A stretch of DNA of 64,000 bases. It comes from Plasticicumulans lactativorans (GTDB taxonomy: Bacteria; Pseudomonadota; Gammaproteobacteria; Competibacterales; Competibacteraceae). Where the stretch lies: NCBI RefSeq assembly GCF_004341245.1, contig NZ_SLWY01000014.1:1-64000 (forward strand), in the 5' to 3' direction. Under the pieces are notes generated by a model. The model was given only the letters and a program-made list of their open reading frames with translations, was not told the DNA's origin and made no database searches. Shown here in pieces: positions 49,398 through 57,999 of this stretch. The translations under genes and the position numbers were made by a program. The first letter of the stretch is position 1; each line of letters opens with the position of its first letter.

Positions 49398-51815
49398 ATG
49401 AAAACCGGCTCGCCGCGGCACGCCACCGCCCGACCCGCCGCACCGGCGCCGGCGGCGCGCGCGGCCGGCGACCGGCGGCCCGCCCCGATCAACCCGCTGT
49501 GGCGGGCGCTGACGCTGGGGGTGCAGGCCAAGCCCGTGCTCAGCACGCCCGGCGACGCGGCCGAAACCGAGGCCGACCGGGTCGCCGACACGGTGCTGCG
49601 CCTGCCGCTGCCCGGCGCGGCCGCGGCGGGGGAGGGCGCGCCGGTGCGCCCGGCGGGGGCCGCGACCGCCGGTGCCGGGGCACCGCTCGACGCCGGCGCG
49701 CGGGCGTACTTCGAACCGCGCTTCGGCCACGACTTCGGTGCGGTGCGCGTGCACGACGGCAGCCACGCCGCCGCGGCGGCACGCGACCTCGGCGCGCGCG
49801 CCTTCACGCTCGGTCGCGACGTGGTGTTCGGTGCCGGGCAGTACGCGCCGCACACCGCGGCGGGGCGCCACCTGCTCGCGCACGAGCTGACGCACGTGGT
49901 GCAGCAGGCGGGCGGTGCCGCGCCGCTGGTCGCGCACGCCACGCCGCCGCGCCTCGCGCGCGCGGTGCTCGACCTCGCCAGGGTCGACCAGGAGCTGAAG
50001 GCGGGCGGGCCGCTGACGCTCGCCGCGGGCGAGATCGGCCACGGCGCCAAGGCCGGCAAGGCGATGGACGCGCCGGCCGAGGACCCCGCCGCCGACATGG
50101 CGATCGAGGCGCACGTGTTCAAGCGCAACACGCCGGTGCCGACGCCGGCGACGCCGAACGCACCGGCGCCGACCTCCGGCAGCGGCGGCACGCCCGACGC
50201 CGGGCCCGTCGAGGTGCCCGAGGCCGATGCCGGCGAGCCGCTCCGCGACGCCGGCGTGCCGATCCCCGCCGGCGTGCCGGAACCCGAACCGACCGATGCC
50301 GGCGTGCCCGACGCCGGTCCGCCCGATGCCGGCCCGCCGGTGAACGCGCCGCCGCCGGCCCCGGCGCCGCGGGCGCTGGTGGTGGCGGGCATCCACGGCG
50401 ACGAGCGCGGGCCGCTCGACCTGGTCGACCGCATGCTCGCCGACCTGAAGAGCGGCACCACGCAGCGCGACTTCGACGTCATCGTCATCCCGCGCATGAA
50501 CCCCTGGGGCGTCGCCAACAAGAACCGCCTGAACCGCCGCGGCGTGGACCTCAACCGCAACTTCCCCGGCCTCGCGGGTTTCCCGGCGCCGGCGGCCGGC
50601 ACCGCGGTGCCGCCGCAGCAGCCCGAGGTGACTGCGGTGATGAAGGCGGTGACCACGCTGCACCCGGCGCGCATCCTGGCGATGCACGCGATCGGCGCCG
50701 CCGACAAGGGCGGCGCCTTCGCCGACCCCGTGGAAGGCCCGGCGAAGGCGCTCGCCGCGCGCATGGCGCTGCGCATGCGCGGGTCGAAGGACGAGAACGT
50801 CAAGGGCAACGAGCTGCACAACCAGGTGTTCAGCGCGCTCTACCCGCTGCAGGGCGAGGTCGACGTGACCACGAAGGCGAGCAGCCTGGGCGCCTGGGCC
50901 TCGGCATCGCTGGCCGCCGGCGGGCAGGCGACGCCGGTGATCACCCACGAGGTCGCCGGCAAGCAGCCGCTCGCCGCCACGGGCCCCGGACGCAGCGTCG
51001 ACACCCTCGTCACGGGGCTCAACGAGTTCTTCCGCGACAACACCGGTGCGCCCGACGAGGGCGACGCGCTGCTCGCGAAGGCGGTCAGCGACGCCTTCCT
51101 GCGCGGCGAGCAGAGCGCCAAGGCCGACACGGCGATGCTCGAATCGATCGAGCGCGTCGTGAAGCTGCGCTTCAGCATGCTGCAGGCGCACTACCGCAAC
51201 GTCTGGCGGCCGGCGCAGGTCGCCGCCGACCCCAAGGCCGCGGCGCGCCTGCCGGCCGCGCTGACCGACGTCAGCAGCACGCGCGGCTTCAAGCGCCAGG
51301 CCGGCATCGTCAGCGGCCAGCTCGCGGCGCTGAAGATCACCAGCAAGAACACCGATACCGAGATCGCCGCCGCGCTGCTGAAGATCCTCGAAACGCGCTC
51401 GATGCCCGGCTTCTCGCGCCACCACTGGGGCACCGAGCTCGACGTCAACGACACCGAGCGCACGCACTGGAGCGGCAGTGGCGTGATGGTGCCGCTGCTG
51501 CCCTTCCTGCAGAAAGAGACCGCGCGCTTCGGCTTCTTCCACCCGTACTCGGCCGGCGGCGGCGGCCAGCCGGGTTTTCCGCGCCCGGCCGACCCGCACT
51601 ACCTCGACGAGCCCTGGCACATCTCGTACTGGCCGATCGCCAACGTGCTCGCCGCGCAATGGGCGGCGCGCTTCACCGGCAGCGTGCTCGACGCGCTGCT
51701 CGACCTGACCGCCGACGCCGTGCGCCCGGCCGGCGTCGACAAGGCGCGGATGAAGACGATCCTCGCGAGCCTCAACCTCGCGAGCTTCCAGACCAACGTG
51801 GCGCCGTCGCCGTGA
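49398..51815 (+). CDS. DUF4157 - M14-like - M15-like triple peptidase protein
   Basis: An 805-residue multidomain protein. Residues about 85-175: DUF4157 with HELTHVVQQ (H162, E163, H166). Residues about 240-320: low-complexity Pro/Ala/Asp linker with DAGPPDAGPP. Residues about 322-560: M14 carboxypeptidase-like, with GIHGDERGPLD (H333, E336), RRGVDLNRNFPG, LAMHAIGAADKGG and a possible catalytic Glu in VITHEVAGK. Residues about 620-770: VanY/M15-like, with SRHHWGTELDVND (H675, D682) and DEPWHISYW (E738, H741). The last two domains suggest attack on peptidoglycan stem peptides. No signal peptide. Third gene of the unit; start at ATG 49398. Confidence 0.85.
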   Translation: MKTGSPRHATARPAAPAPAARAAGDRRPAPINPLWRALTLGVQAKPVLSTPGDAAETEADRVADTVLRLPLPGAAAAGEGAPVRPAGAATAGAGAPLDAGARAYFEPRFGHDFGAVRVHDGSHAAAAARDLGARAFTLGRDVVFGAGQYAPHTAAGRHLLAHELTHVVQQAGGAAPLVAHATPPRLARAVLDLARVDQELKAGGPLTLAAGEIGHGAKAGKAMDAPAEDPAADMAIEAHVFKRNTPVPTPATPNAPAPTSGSGGTPDAGPVEVPEADAGEPLRDAGVPIPAGVPEPEPTDAGVPDAGPPDAGPPVNAPPPAPAPRALVVAGIHGDERGPLDLVDRMLADLKSGTTQRDFDVIVIPRMNPWGVANKNRLNRRGVDLNRNFPGLAGFPAPAAGTAVPPQQPEVTAVMKAVTTLHPARILAMHAIGAADKGGAFADPVEGPAKALAARMALRMRGSKDENVKGNELHNQVFSALYPLQGEVDVTTKASSLGAWASASLAAGGQATPVITHEVAGKQPLAATGPGRSVDTLVTGLNEFFRDNTGAPDEGDALLAKAVSDAFLRGEQSAKADTAMLESIERVVKLRFSMLQAHYRNVWRPAQVAADPKAAARLPAALTDVSSTRGFKRQAGIVSGQLAALKITSKNTDTEIAAALLKILETRSMPGFSRHHWGTELDVNDTERTHWSGSGVMVPLLPFLQKETARFGFFHPYSAGGGGQPGFPRPADPHYLDEPWHISYWPIANVLAAQWAARFTGSVLDALLDLTADAVRPAGVDKARMKTILASLNLASFQTNVAPSP

Positions 51816-51864
51816 GGGGGAGGGATGCGGCGGGAGCGGATCGCCCCCTCACCCCGGCGGGCGG

Positions 51865-52335
51865 CTAATCGACGTTACGCACTTCTGCGGCAAGGCGGTC
51901 GAGGTTCTGCTCGTTGGCTTCCAGCACGAACGCGGCGATGCGCGTGCGATGGGCGGCGGTGTCGAAGACCTGCCGCCAGCCCACCAGGGTCTGGTCGCCC
52001 TGCGCGGTGAACGTGATCGTCATCACGAAGTGATGCCCTTCCGACAGGTGTTCGAAGACGACGCGCTCGGGAGCGGTGATGTCGAGGAACACGCTCGCGT
52101 TCGGGTAGTCGCTGCCGTCGGGCCCGTGCATGACGAAACGCCAGCGGCCGCCGGGGCGGAGCTCGAACACCTCGAAGCGGCTCGAAAACCCGTTCGGTCC
52201 CCACCAGCGGGCGAGGTGGCGCGGATCGGCGAAAGCACGGAAGACGCGCTCGCGCGGCGCGTCGATGAGCCGCGCATGGACGAATTCGCGATCGGCGGTG
52301 GGTTCGCTATCGGCGGCGCGGGTTTCTTCAGGCAT
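51865..52335 (-). CDS. AHSA1/SRPBCC-family protein
   Basis: A 156-residue START-like protein of the AHSA1 type: FVHARLIDAPRERVFRAFAD, PRHLARWWGPNGFSSRFEVF, GGRWRFVMHGPDGSDYPN, VFEHLSEGHHFVMTITF and a C-terminal helix EANEQNLDRLAAEV. Such proteins bind small hydrophobic ligands or assist folding. Start at ATG 52335. It converges with the peptidase operon to its left. Confidence 0.88.
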   Translation of the reverse strand: MPEETRAADSEPTADREFVHARLIDAPRERVFRAFADPRHLARWWGPNGFSSRFEVFELRPGGRWRFVMHGPDGSDYPNASVFLDITAPERVVFEHLSEGHHFVMTITFTAQGDQTLVGWRQVFDTAAHRTRIAAFVLEANEQNLDRLAAEVRNVD

Positions 52336-52443
52336 TCACGGCTCTCCGACGAGGTACGCGGGGCGGCCCTGCGCGCAGTCCACCGGTATCGAAACGTGCT
52401 CGTGCACGACCGTCCAGCGGCGGAGGGCGCCGGTGCGGCTCGC

Positions 52444-53307
52444 TCAGGCGTGCGCCGGCCGGGCGGGGGGGGGCGGGACGTGGCCGAGCAGGACGTCCTC
52501 GCCCTCGCTCGCGCCTTCGAGGCGCAGCGTGCCGTCGGCCTCGACCACGTGCAGCGGGCGCGTCGCGAAGTCGAGCCAGCGCAGTTCGAGGCGGCCGTTG
52601 AGCGCGCGCCGCTGCGTGCCGACGTGCTCGCGCAGCGCGCGGCGCTCGGCCGGCGCCAGGCCGTATTCGTCACGTCGGGCGTAGCCGCTGCCGCGGGGGA
52701 TGAAGGGCAGGATGCTGAGCCGGCGCACGCCGGCGTCGAGGCAGAAGGCGGCGACCCAGTCGACCACCCAGGCGGCGCCGGCGACCACGGTGGTCTGCAC
52801 CGAGGCGGGCACGCCGGCGGCGAGCAGGCGGTGCAGGTTGGCGGTGGTGCGGTCGAAGGCGGCGCGGCCGACGATCGCGTCGTGCTGCGCGCGGTCGCCG
52901 TGCAGGCTCACCTTGACCGGGGTGCGTGTCGCCCGCAGCGCCGAAAGCAGCGCGTCGGACAGCGCGATGCCGTTGGTGGTCAGGCGCGACCTGCCGCCGC
53001 GTGCCTGCACCTGCGCGAGCAGTTGCGGCAGCGCCGGGTGGATGCTCGGCTCGCCGCCGCAGAAGTGCACGGTGCGCACGCCGTGCGCGAGCAGCCAGTC
53101 GACGCGCTGGCCGAGCGTGTCGGCGGGCGGGTGCGAGCCGTCGGGCGGCGCGAGGCAGAAGCCGCAGCGGGCGTTGCAGTAGCGGGTGACGCGAAAGCAG
53201 ATCATCGGCGGCAGCCCGTCGCGCGTGCGCTCGGGCGTGCGGCCCGCGCGCCGCGGCGGCGCGGGGCGGCGGCCGGTCGGCGTGACAACGGGGTGGGCGG
53301 GGTTCAT
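52444..53307 (-). CDS. Radical SAM protein paired with a Toprim protein
   Basis: A 287-residue radical SAM enzyme. The cluster motif is CNARCGFCLAP (CxxxCxxC) within ICFRVTRYCNARCGF, followed by HFCGGEPSIHP, LTTNGIALSDALLSAL and VKVSLHGDRAQHD. A C-terminal extension with extra Cys (SPASM) is absent. Start at ATG 53307, overlapping the stop of the upstream Toprim gene in ATGA, so the two are translationally coupled. The substrate is unknown; the family includes peptide- and nucleic-acid-modifying enzymes. Confidence 0.85.
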   Translation of the reverse strand: MNPAHPVVTPTGRRPAPPRRAGRTPERTRDGLPPMICFRVTRYCNARCGFCLAPPDGSHPPADTLGQRVDWLLAHGVRTVHFCGGEPSIHPALPQLLAQVQARGGRSRLTTNGIALSDALLSALRATRTPVKVSLHGDRAQHDAIVGRAAFDRTTANLHRLLAAGVPASVQTTVVAGAAWVVDWVAAFCLDAGVRRLSILPFIPRGSGYARRDEYGLAPAERRALREHVGTQRRALNGRLELRWLDFATRPLHVVEADGTLRLEGASEGEDVLLGHVPPPPARPAHA

Positions 53308-53954
53308 GGGCGGGCTCCGGCGGCGCCGAGGTGGGTGGCGAGCCAGCGGGCGAGGGCCGCGCGGCCGTGCTTGCGCAGCGCGCAGTTCCAGTCCTTGCAG
53401 CGCGGCGGCGGTGGCAGCCGGCGCACCGCGGCGGCGCCGAGGCGCTGCGCGTAGCGTTCGACCTCGGCCTCGCCGGGGCGGCCGGCATCGAAGGCGAGCC
53501 ACGCGGTGCGCCCGGCGGCGACCTCGGGCAGCCACGGCGTCCAGCGGCCGATGGTGGCGACCGCGCCCCAGCCGCAGGTGGCGAGCGACAGCGCGTCGAA
53601 CAGCCCTTCGACCAGGATCAGCGGCTCGGTGCGCCAGCCGCCGCCGACGCCGAGCGCGCCGCCGCCGCTGCCGACTGTCAGCATCTTGTTCTGCCCGCGC
53701 ACCACCTGCAGGTAGCGCCCGTGCACCGCGACCAGCGCATCGGCGCGGTCGCACAGCGGTGCGAGCACGGCCGGGCGGCCGCCGAACGCGGCGTCGTAGC
53801 GCAGGCCGGCGGCGGCGGCGACCGCCACCGGCACCCCGCGGCGTTCCACGTAGGCCGCGCCGGGGGTGCCGGCGAGCGGCGCCCCGCGGGCGAAGCGCGC
53901 CGCCGGCGCCTCGCCGCTGCCGGGCACGCGGGGCGGGTCGTCGAAGTGCAGCAT
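53304..53954 (-). CDS. Stand-alone Toprim domain, primase-like
   Basis: A 216-residue protein resembling the Toprim part of plasmid-type primases. ERRGVPVAVAAAAGLRYDA and LAPLCDRADALVAVHGRYLQ precede the Toprim core with LILVEGLFDALSLA (conserved Glu) and AWLAFDAGRPGEAEVERY. In the second site the usual Asp-x-Asp is Asp-Ala-Gly, so catalysis may be lost. The end CKDWNCALRKHGRAAL resembles primase tails (KDWND). There is no zinc-finger or helicase domain. It is coupled to the radical SAM gene. Confidence 0.75.
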   Translation of the reverse strand: MLHFDDPPRVPGSGEAPAARFARGAPLAGTPGAAYVERRGVPVAVAAAAGLRYDAAFGGRPAVLAPLCDRADALVAVHGRYLQVVRGQNKMLTVGSGGGALGVGGGWRTEPLILVEGLFDALSLATCGWGAVATIGRWTPWLPEVAAGRTAWLAFDAGRPGEAEVERYAQRLGAAAVRRLPPPPRCKDWNCALRKHGRAALARWLATHLGAAGARP

Positions 53955-53994
53955 GCGGCCCCGGCGGGGGCGTTGCTGCGGCGCGCGCAGCGGC

Positions 53995-54243
53995 TCAGAT
54001 GCCGAGCAGCTTCTCGGCCTTGCCGAGGGTCTCCAGCGACGCGGCGTGGTCGCCGGCCTTGTGCTGTTCCTCGCCCTTGGCGCGCAGCGCCTTCACTTCG
54101 GCGAGCTGCTCGGCGCTGAGCTTGGGCGAGGCGGCCAGCGCGGCGTCGATCTTCTTCATCTCGGCCGGGCAGTGGAAGGCGAACGCCGGCGCGGCGAGCA
54201 GCAGCGCGGCGAGGGCGGCGGACAGTGGCAGGGTCTTGTTCAT
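53995..54243 (-). CDS. Small exported helical protein
   Basis: An 82-residue protein with a signal peptide MNKTLPLSAALAALLLAAPA and a short helical mature part: HCPAEMKKIDAALAASPKLS, then LRAKGEEQHKAGDHAASLET. No metal site is evident beyond the single Cys/His near the N terminus. Similar small helical proteins are common in betaproteobacteria, and I know no function. It lies 40 bases upstream of the Toprim gene on the same strand. Confidence 0.75.
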   Translation of the reverse strand: MNKTLPLSAALAALLLAAPAFAFHCPAEMKKIDAALAASPKLSAEQLAEVKALRAKGEEQHKAGDHAASLETLGKAEKLLGI

Positions 54244-54343
54244 TTCGGACTCCCGAAGGTTGGGGCTGGCGCGACGAGTATGGCTCGCCGCCGCGGCATG
54301 TGCCGGCGGGCGCGCCACCCGGTCTTACACCCGGCGGCGGCGT

Positions 54344-54586
54344 TCATTCCGCGGGGCTGTCCCAGGTCGGCCCCAGCACGTGCGGCACGGTGGCGAAGCC
54401 GTGGGCGGCGAGCGCCGGGGCGACGTCGTCGTCCCAGGTGAAGTCGGGATTGGCCCGCTGCGCCTGGGCGATCAGCTCGCCGGCGAGGTGCGCGGCCTGC
54501 GCCGCGCCCAGGCCGGGGGGGAGGGTGACGACGTGACTGTGGCTGTCGTCGACGTCGCTGCGTAGCAGCATCACCTGGGTGTTCAT
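54344..54586 (-). CDS. Small acidic protein of unknown function
   Basis: An 80-residue protein with MNTQVMLLRSDVDDSHSHVV at the start and LAGELIAQAQRANPDFTWDD in the middle. No signal peptide or transmembrane segment. The start at 54586 follows GGGAGGTG. I recognise no family. It lies 100 bases downstream of the 2-oxo acid dehydrogenase operon's last... neighbour in transcription order is upstream of the small exported gene. Confidence 0.55.
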   Translation of the reverse strand: MNTQVMLLRSDVDDSHSHVVTLPPGLGAAQAAHLAGELIAQAQRANPDFTWDDDVAPALAAHGFATVPHVLGPTWDSPAE

Positions 54587-54686
54587 CTCGGCACCTCCCG
54601 GCACGGCCGTCCCGGCGCCGGGACCGGGCGCCACGCCCAGAGTCTAGAAGCTGTGCGGCGCCCGGCCACGTGCGCCGGTGGGGGCC

Positions 54687-55796
54687 TCACCCGGCCTGCG
54701 CCAGGTCGGCCATCACCGCGGCGAGGAAGCGCCCGGCCTCGCCGCCGGTGGCGGCGCGGTGGTCGAAGGTCAGCGACAGCGGCAGCAGGCGGTGCACCGT
54801 CACCTGGTCGCCGACCGCCACCGGCTGCGCGCGGATGCGCCCGGCGCCGAGGATGGCGACGGTCGGCGGCAGCACCACCGGGGTGGCGTGGCGCCCGGCG
54901 ATGGTGCCGAAGTTCGACAGCGTGATGGTGTAGCCGCGCAGCTCCTCGGGCGGGATCTGGCGGCTCAGCACCGCGGCCTTGAGCGCGTCGAGCCCGCGCC
55001 GCAGGTCGGCCGGCGTGCGGTTGCCGACGTCGCGCATCACCGGCACGAACAGGCCGTCGGGGGTGTCGACGGCGATGCCGACGTGCACCTGCGCCAGCAC
55101 GCGGCGGCCGATCGCGTGGCTGTCGTACCAGGCGTTGAGCGCGGGCTCGGCGCGGCAGCCGGCGACCAGCGCGCGCAGCAGGCGCAGCGTGACGTCGGTG
55201 CCGGCGGGCCAGGCCTCGACGTCGGCGTCGTCGACCAGCGTCACCGGCACCACTTCGGCGTGCGCCTGCGTCATCGCCCGCGCCATCGCGCGGCGGGTGC
55301 CGCGCAGCGGTTCGAGCGGCCCGGCCTCGGCCAGCACGCGCGCCACGCGCTGCACGTCGGCGGCGGTGATCAGCCCGTCGGGGCCGCTCGGCGTGACCAC
55401 GCCGAGGTCGACGTCGAGGCGCGCGGCGAGCGCGCGCACCGCCGGCGTGGCCTTGAAGCCGACCGCGCCGCTGCCGGCGCGCTGCACGGTCTGCGGGGCC
55501 TCCTGCACGGCGGCCTGGGCGCGCGCGAGCTCGCCGACCACGGTGCCGCTGTCGGCCTCGCTCGCCTCGAACTCGACCAGCGGGTCGTGGGTGTGGACGA
55601 CGTCGCCGACCCCGCCGAACAGGTGGGTGATGCGCCCGGCGCGCGGCGAGGGCACCTCGACGATGGCCTTGGCGGTCTCCACCGAGACCAGCGGCTGGTC
55701 GGCCTTGACCGTCTCGCCGACGGCCACGTGCCACTGGACGATCTCGGCCTCCATCAGGCCCTCGCCGAGGTCGGGCAGGTGAAAGGTCGTGCTCAT
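54687..55796 (-). CDS. Dihydrolipoamide acyltransferase (E2) of a 2-oxo acid dehydrogenase
   Basis: A 369-residue E2 with one lipoyl domain (residues 1-78, lipoylated K43 in SVETAKAIVEV), a peripheral subunit-binding domain (VGFKATPAVRALAARLDVDL to about residue 155) and a catalytic domain (about 160-369). The active-site His is in LTFDHRAATGGEAGRF; where most E2s have HRxxDG this one has HRAATG, a variant seen in some E2 groups. Its ATG overlaps the E1beta stop by one base. It is shorter than typical PDH E2. With E1alpha and E1beta next door it would form a complex acting on pyruvate, acetoin or branched-chain 2-oxo acids; the substrate is uncertain. Confidence 0.88.
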   Translation of the reverse strand: MSTTFHLPDLGEGLMEAEIVQWHVAVGETVKADQPLVSVETAKAIVEVPSPRAGRITHLFGGVGDVVHTHDPLVEFEASEADSGTVVGELARAQAAVQEAPQTVQRAGSGAVGFKATPAVRALAARLDVDLGVVTPSGPDGLITAADVQRVARVLAEAGPLEPLRGTRRAMARAMTQAHAEVVPVTLVDDADVEAWPAGTDVTLRLLRALVAGCRAEPALNAWYDSHAIGRRVLAQVHVGIAVDTPDGLFVPVMRDVGNRTPADLRRGLDALKAAVLSRQIPPEELRGYTITLSNFGTIAGRHATPVVLPPTVAILGAGRIRAQPVAVGDQVTVHRLLPLSLTFDHRAATGGEAGRFLAAVMADLAQAG

Positions 55797-56776
55797 CAGG
55801 CGTACTCCAGCAGTTCGCGCACGGTCGCCGCGATGCGTGCGGCGTCGGGCAGGAAGGCGTGTTCGAGCCGGAACAGCGGCATCACGGTGTCGTAGCCGGC
55901 GACGCGGCGTACCGGCGCGAGCAGGTTCAGCAGGCCGTGCTCGGCGAGCTGCGCGGCGATCTCGGCGCCGACGCCGACGGCGAGCGGGGCTTCCTGCACG
56001 ATCACGCAGCGCCCGGTCTTCGCCACCGAGTCGAGGATGCTCGCGATGTCGAGCGGCTTCAGCGTGGCGACGTCGATCACCTCGGCGCTGACGCCCTGCG
56101 CGGCCAGCGCCTCGGCCGCGGCGAGGCACTCGCGCACCATCGCGCCCCAGCCGACCAGGGTGACGTCGCGGCCCTCGCGCAGCACGTAGCAGACGTCGAG
56201 CGGGGCGGCCTCGCCGTCGTCGGCGACTTCCTCCTTGACCGCGCGGTAGAGCCGCGCCGGTTCGAGGAACACCACCGGGTCGGGGTCGCGGATCGCCGCG
56301 AGCAGCAGCCCGTAGGCGCGCGCCGGCGACGACGGCACCACCACGCGCAGCCCCGGGGTGTGCGCGAAGATCGCCTCGGGGCTCTCGGAGTGGTGCTCGG
56401 GGGCGTGGATGCCGCCGCCGTTCGGCGCACGGATCACCATCGGGCAGCTCAGGCGCCCGCGGGTGCGGTTGCGCAGGCGCCCGGCGTGGTTCACCAGCTG
56501 GTCGACGGTCGGGTAGATGAAGCCCGAGAACTGGATCTCGGCGACCGGGCGCAGGCCCTGCGCGGCGAGGCCGATGGCGATACCGGCGATCAGCGCCTCG
56601 TTGAGCGGGGTGTCGCGCACGCGCCGCTCGCCGAAGCGCGCTTGCAGGCCGAGGGTGGCGCGGAACACGCCGCCGTTGTGGCCGACGTCCTCGCCGAACA
56701 CCAGCACGCGTTCGTCGTCGGCAAGCGCACGCGCCAGCGCCAGGTTGACCGCTTCCACCAGGGTGATTTCAGCCAT
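55796..56776 (-). CDS. 2-oxo acid dehydrogenase E1 component, beta subunit
   Basis: A 326-residue transketolase-type protein: ITLVEAVNLALARALADDER, LVFGEDVGHNGGVFRAT, RVRDTPLNEALIAGIAIGLA and EIQFSGFIYPTVDQLVNHAG, with PNGGGIHAPEHHSESPEAIF near the active site. It pairs with E1alpha to bind thiamine diphosphate and decarboxylate the 2-oxo acid. Its start overlaps the end of the E1alpha gene by 8 bases. Confidence 0.92.
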   Translation of the reverse strand: MAEITLVEAVNLALARALADDERVLVFGEDVGHNGGVFRATLGLQARFGERRVRDTPLNEALIAGIAIGLAAQGLRPVAEIQFSGFIYPTVDQLVNHAGRLRNRTRGRLSCPMVIRAPNGGGIHAPEHHSESPEAIFAHTPGLRVVVPSSPARAYGLLLAAIRDPDPVVFLEPARLYRAVKEEVADDGEAAPLDVCYVLREGRDVTLVGWGAMVRECLAAAEALAAQGVSAEVIDVATLKPLDIASILDSVAKTGRCVIVQEAPLAVGVGAEIAAQLAEHGLLNLLAPVRRVAGYDTVMPLFRLEHAFLPDAARIAATVRELLEYA

Positions 56777-57842
56777 GGCCGCCTCCCGCCGCCGCGGCGG
56801 CGCGCTGCGCGGCGAGCGCCGCCGGCAGCCGGGCATAGAGGTGATCGAACATCGCCGTCGGCGCCGGCGGCGGGGTGGCTTCGTAGCGGGCGACGGCGGC
56901 GTCGACCGTCGCCGCGCAGTCGGCCTTCAGCGCTTCCTCGACGCCGGCGTCCCACCAGCCCTGCGCGTGCAGGTAGCGGCGCAGCCGCACCACCGGCTCC
57001 TCCTGGCGGCGCGCCTCGACCTCGTCGGGGTCGCGGTAGCGGCTGGCGTCGTCGGCCGTGGTGTGGTCGCCGAGGCGGTAGCTGAGCGCCTCGACCAGCG
57101 TCGCGCCGCCGCCCTCGCGGGCGCGCGCGACCGCGGCTGCAAGGGTTTCGTGCAGCGCCAGCACGTCGTTGCCATCGCACTGCACGCCCGTGATGCCGGC
57201 GGCGAGCGCCTTCTGCGCCAGGGTCTCGGTGCCGCTCTGTGCGCTGCGCGGCACCGAGATCGCCCACTGGTTGTTGTTGACCACCACCACCAGCGGCAGC
57301 CGCCAGGCGCCGGCGAGGTTGAGCGCGGCGTAGAAGTCGCCCTGCGAGGTGGCGCCGTCGCCGCACACCGCGAGCGCCACGCGCGCCTCGCCGCGGTACT
57401 GGAAGGCCGCGGCGACGCCGGCGGCGTGGGTGAGCTGGGTGGCGATCGGCACGCAGATCGGGAAGTCCTCGCGCGGGCCGGCGAAATCCATGCCGCGCTC
57501 GTCGCCGCCCCAGTACAGCAGCAGCTCGTCCATGTGCACGCCGCGGCCGAGCATTGCCGCGGTCTCGCGGTAGGAGGGCAGCAGCACGTCCTCGGCGCGC
57601 AGCACGTCGGCGATGCACACGCCGATCGCCTCCTGGCCGAGCGCCGAGGCGTAGGTGCCGATGCGGCCGGTGCGCTGCAGCACCACCGCCTTGGCGTCGA
57701 AGCTGCGCGCCTGCACCATCGCCCGGTACAGCGCGACGAGGTGCTCGCGGTCGCGGCCGAGCGGCGGCAGCTCGGCGCAGGGGTGTCCGGCGGCATCGAG
57801 GTAGCGCACGCCGTGGATCTCGAAACGGGCGACGACGGTCAT
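56769..57842 (-). CDS. 2-oxo acid dehydrogenase E1 component, alpha subunit
   Basis: A 357-residue E1alpha. The thiamine diphosphate motif is CGDGATSQGDFYAALNLAGA followed by VVVVNNNQWAISVPRS; YRLGDHTTADDASRYRDPDE contains the phosphorylation-loop equivalent, and GQEAIGVCIADVL is also typical. The start at 57842 follows GGAGGAGGAA. It is the first gene of the E1alpha-E1beta-E2 operon. An E3 lipoamide dehydrogenase is not present in the window. Confidence 0.92.
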   Translation of the reverse strand: MTVVARFEIHGVRYLDAAGHPCAELPPLGRDREHLVALYRAMVQARSFDAKAVVLQRTGRIGTYASALGQEAIGVCIADVLRAEDVLLPSYRETAAMLGRGVHMDELLLYWGGDERGMDFAGPREDFPICVPIATQLTHAAGVAAAFQYRGEARVALAVCGDGATSQGDFYAALNLAGAWRLPLVVVVNNNQWAISVPRSAQSGTETLAQKALAAGITGVQCDGNDVLALHETLAAAVARAREGGGATLVEALSYRLGDHTTADDASRYRDPDEVEARRQEEPVVRLRRYLHAQGWWDAGVEEALKADCAATVDAAVARYEATPPPAPTAMFDHLYARLPAALAAQRAAAAAGGGHG

Positions 57843-57999
57843 CGGATTCCTCCTCCACCGGGGCGGCGCCGTGCGCGCGACACGGGCCCCTCTCATGCTT
57901 GTCGTAGACCCGTGCGCGATTCCGTCAAGGGCGGCGATCCGCATCGGGTCAACCGTTTGAGAGCCGGGCGCGGGGCGTCGGTTCCACGCGGCGTGCCGT

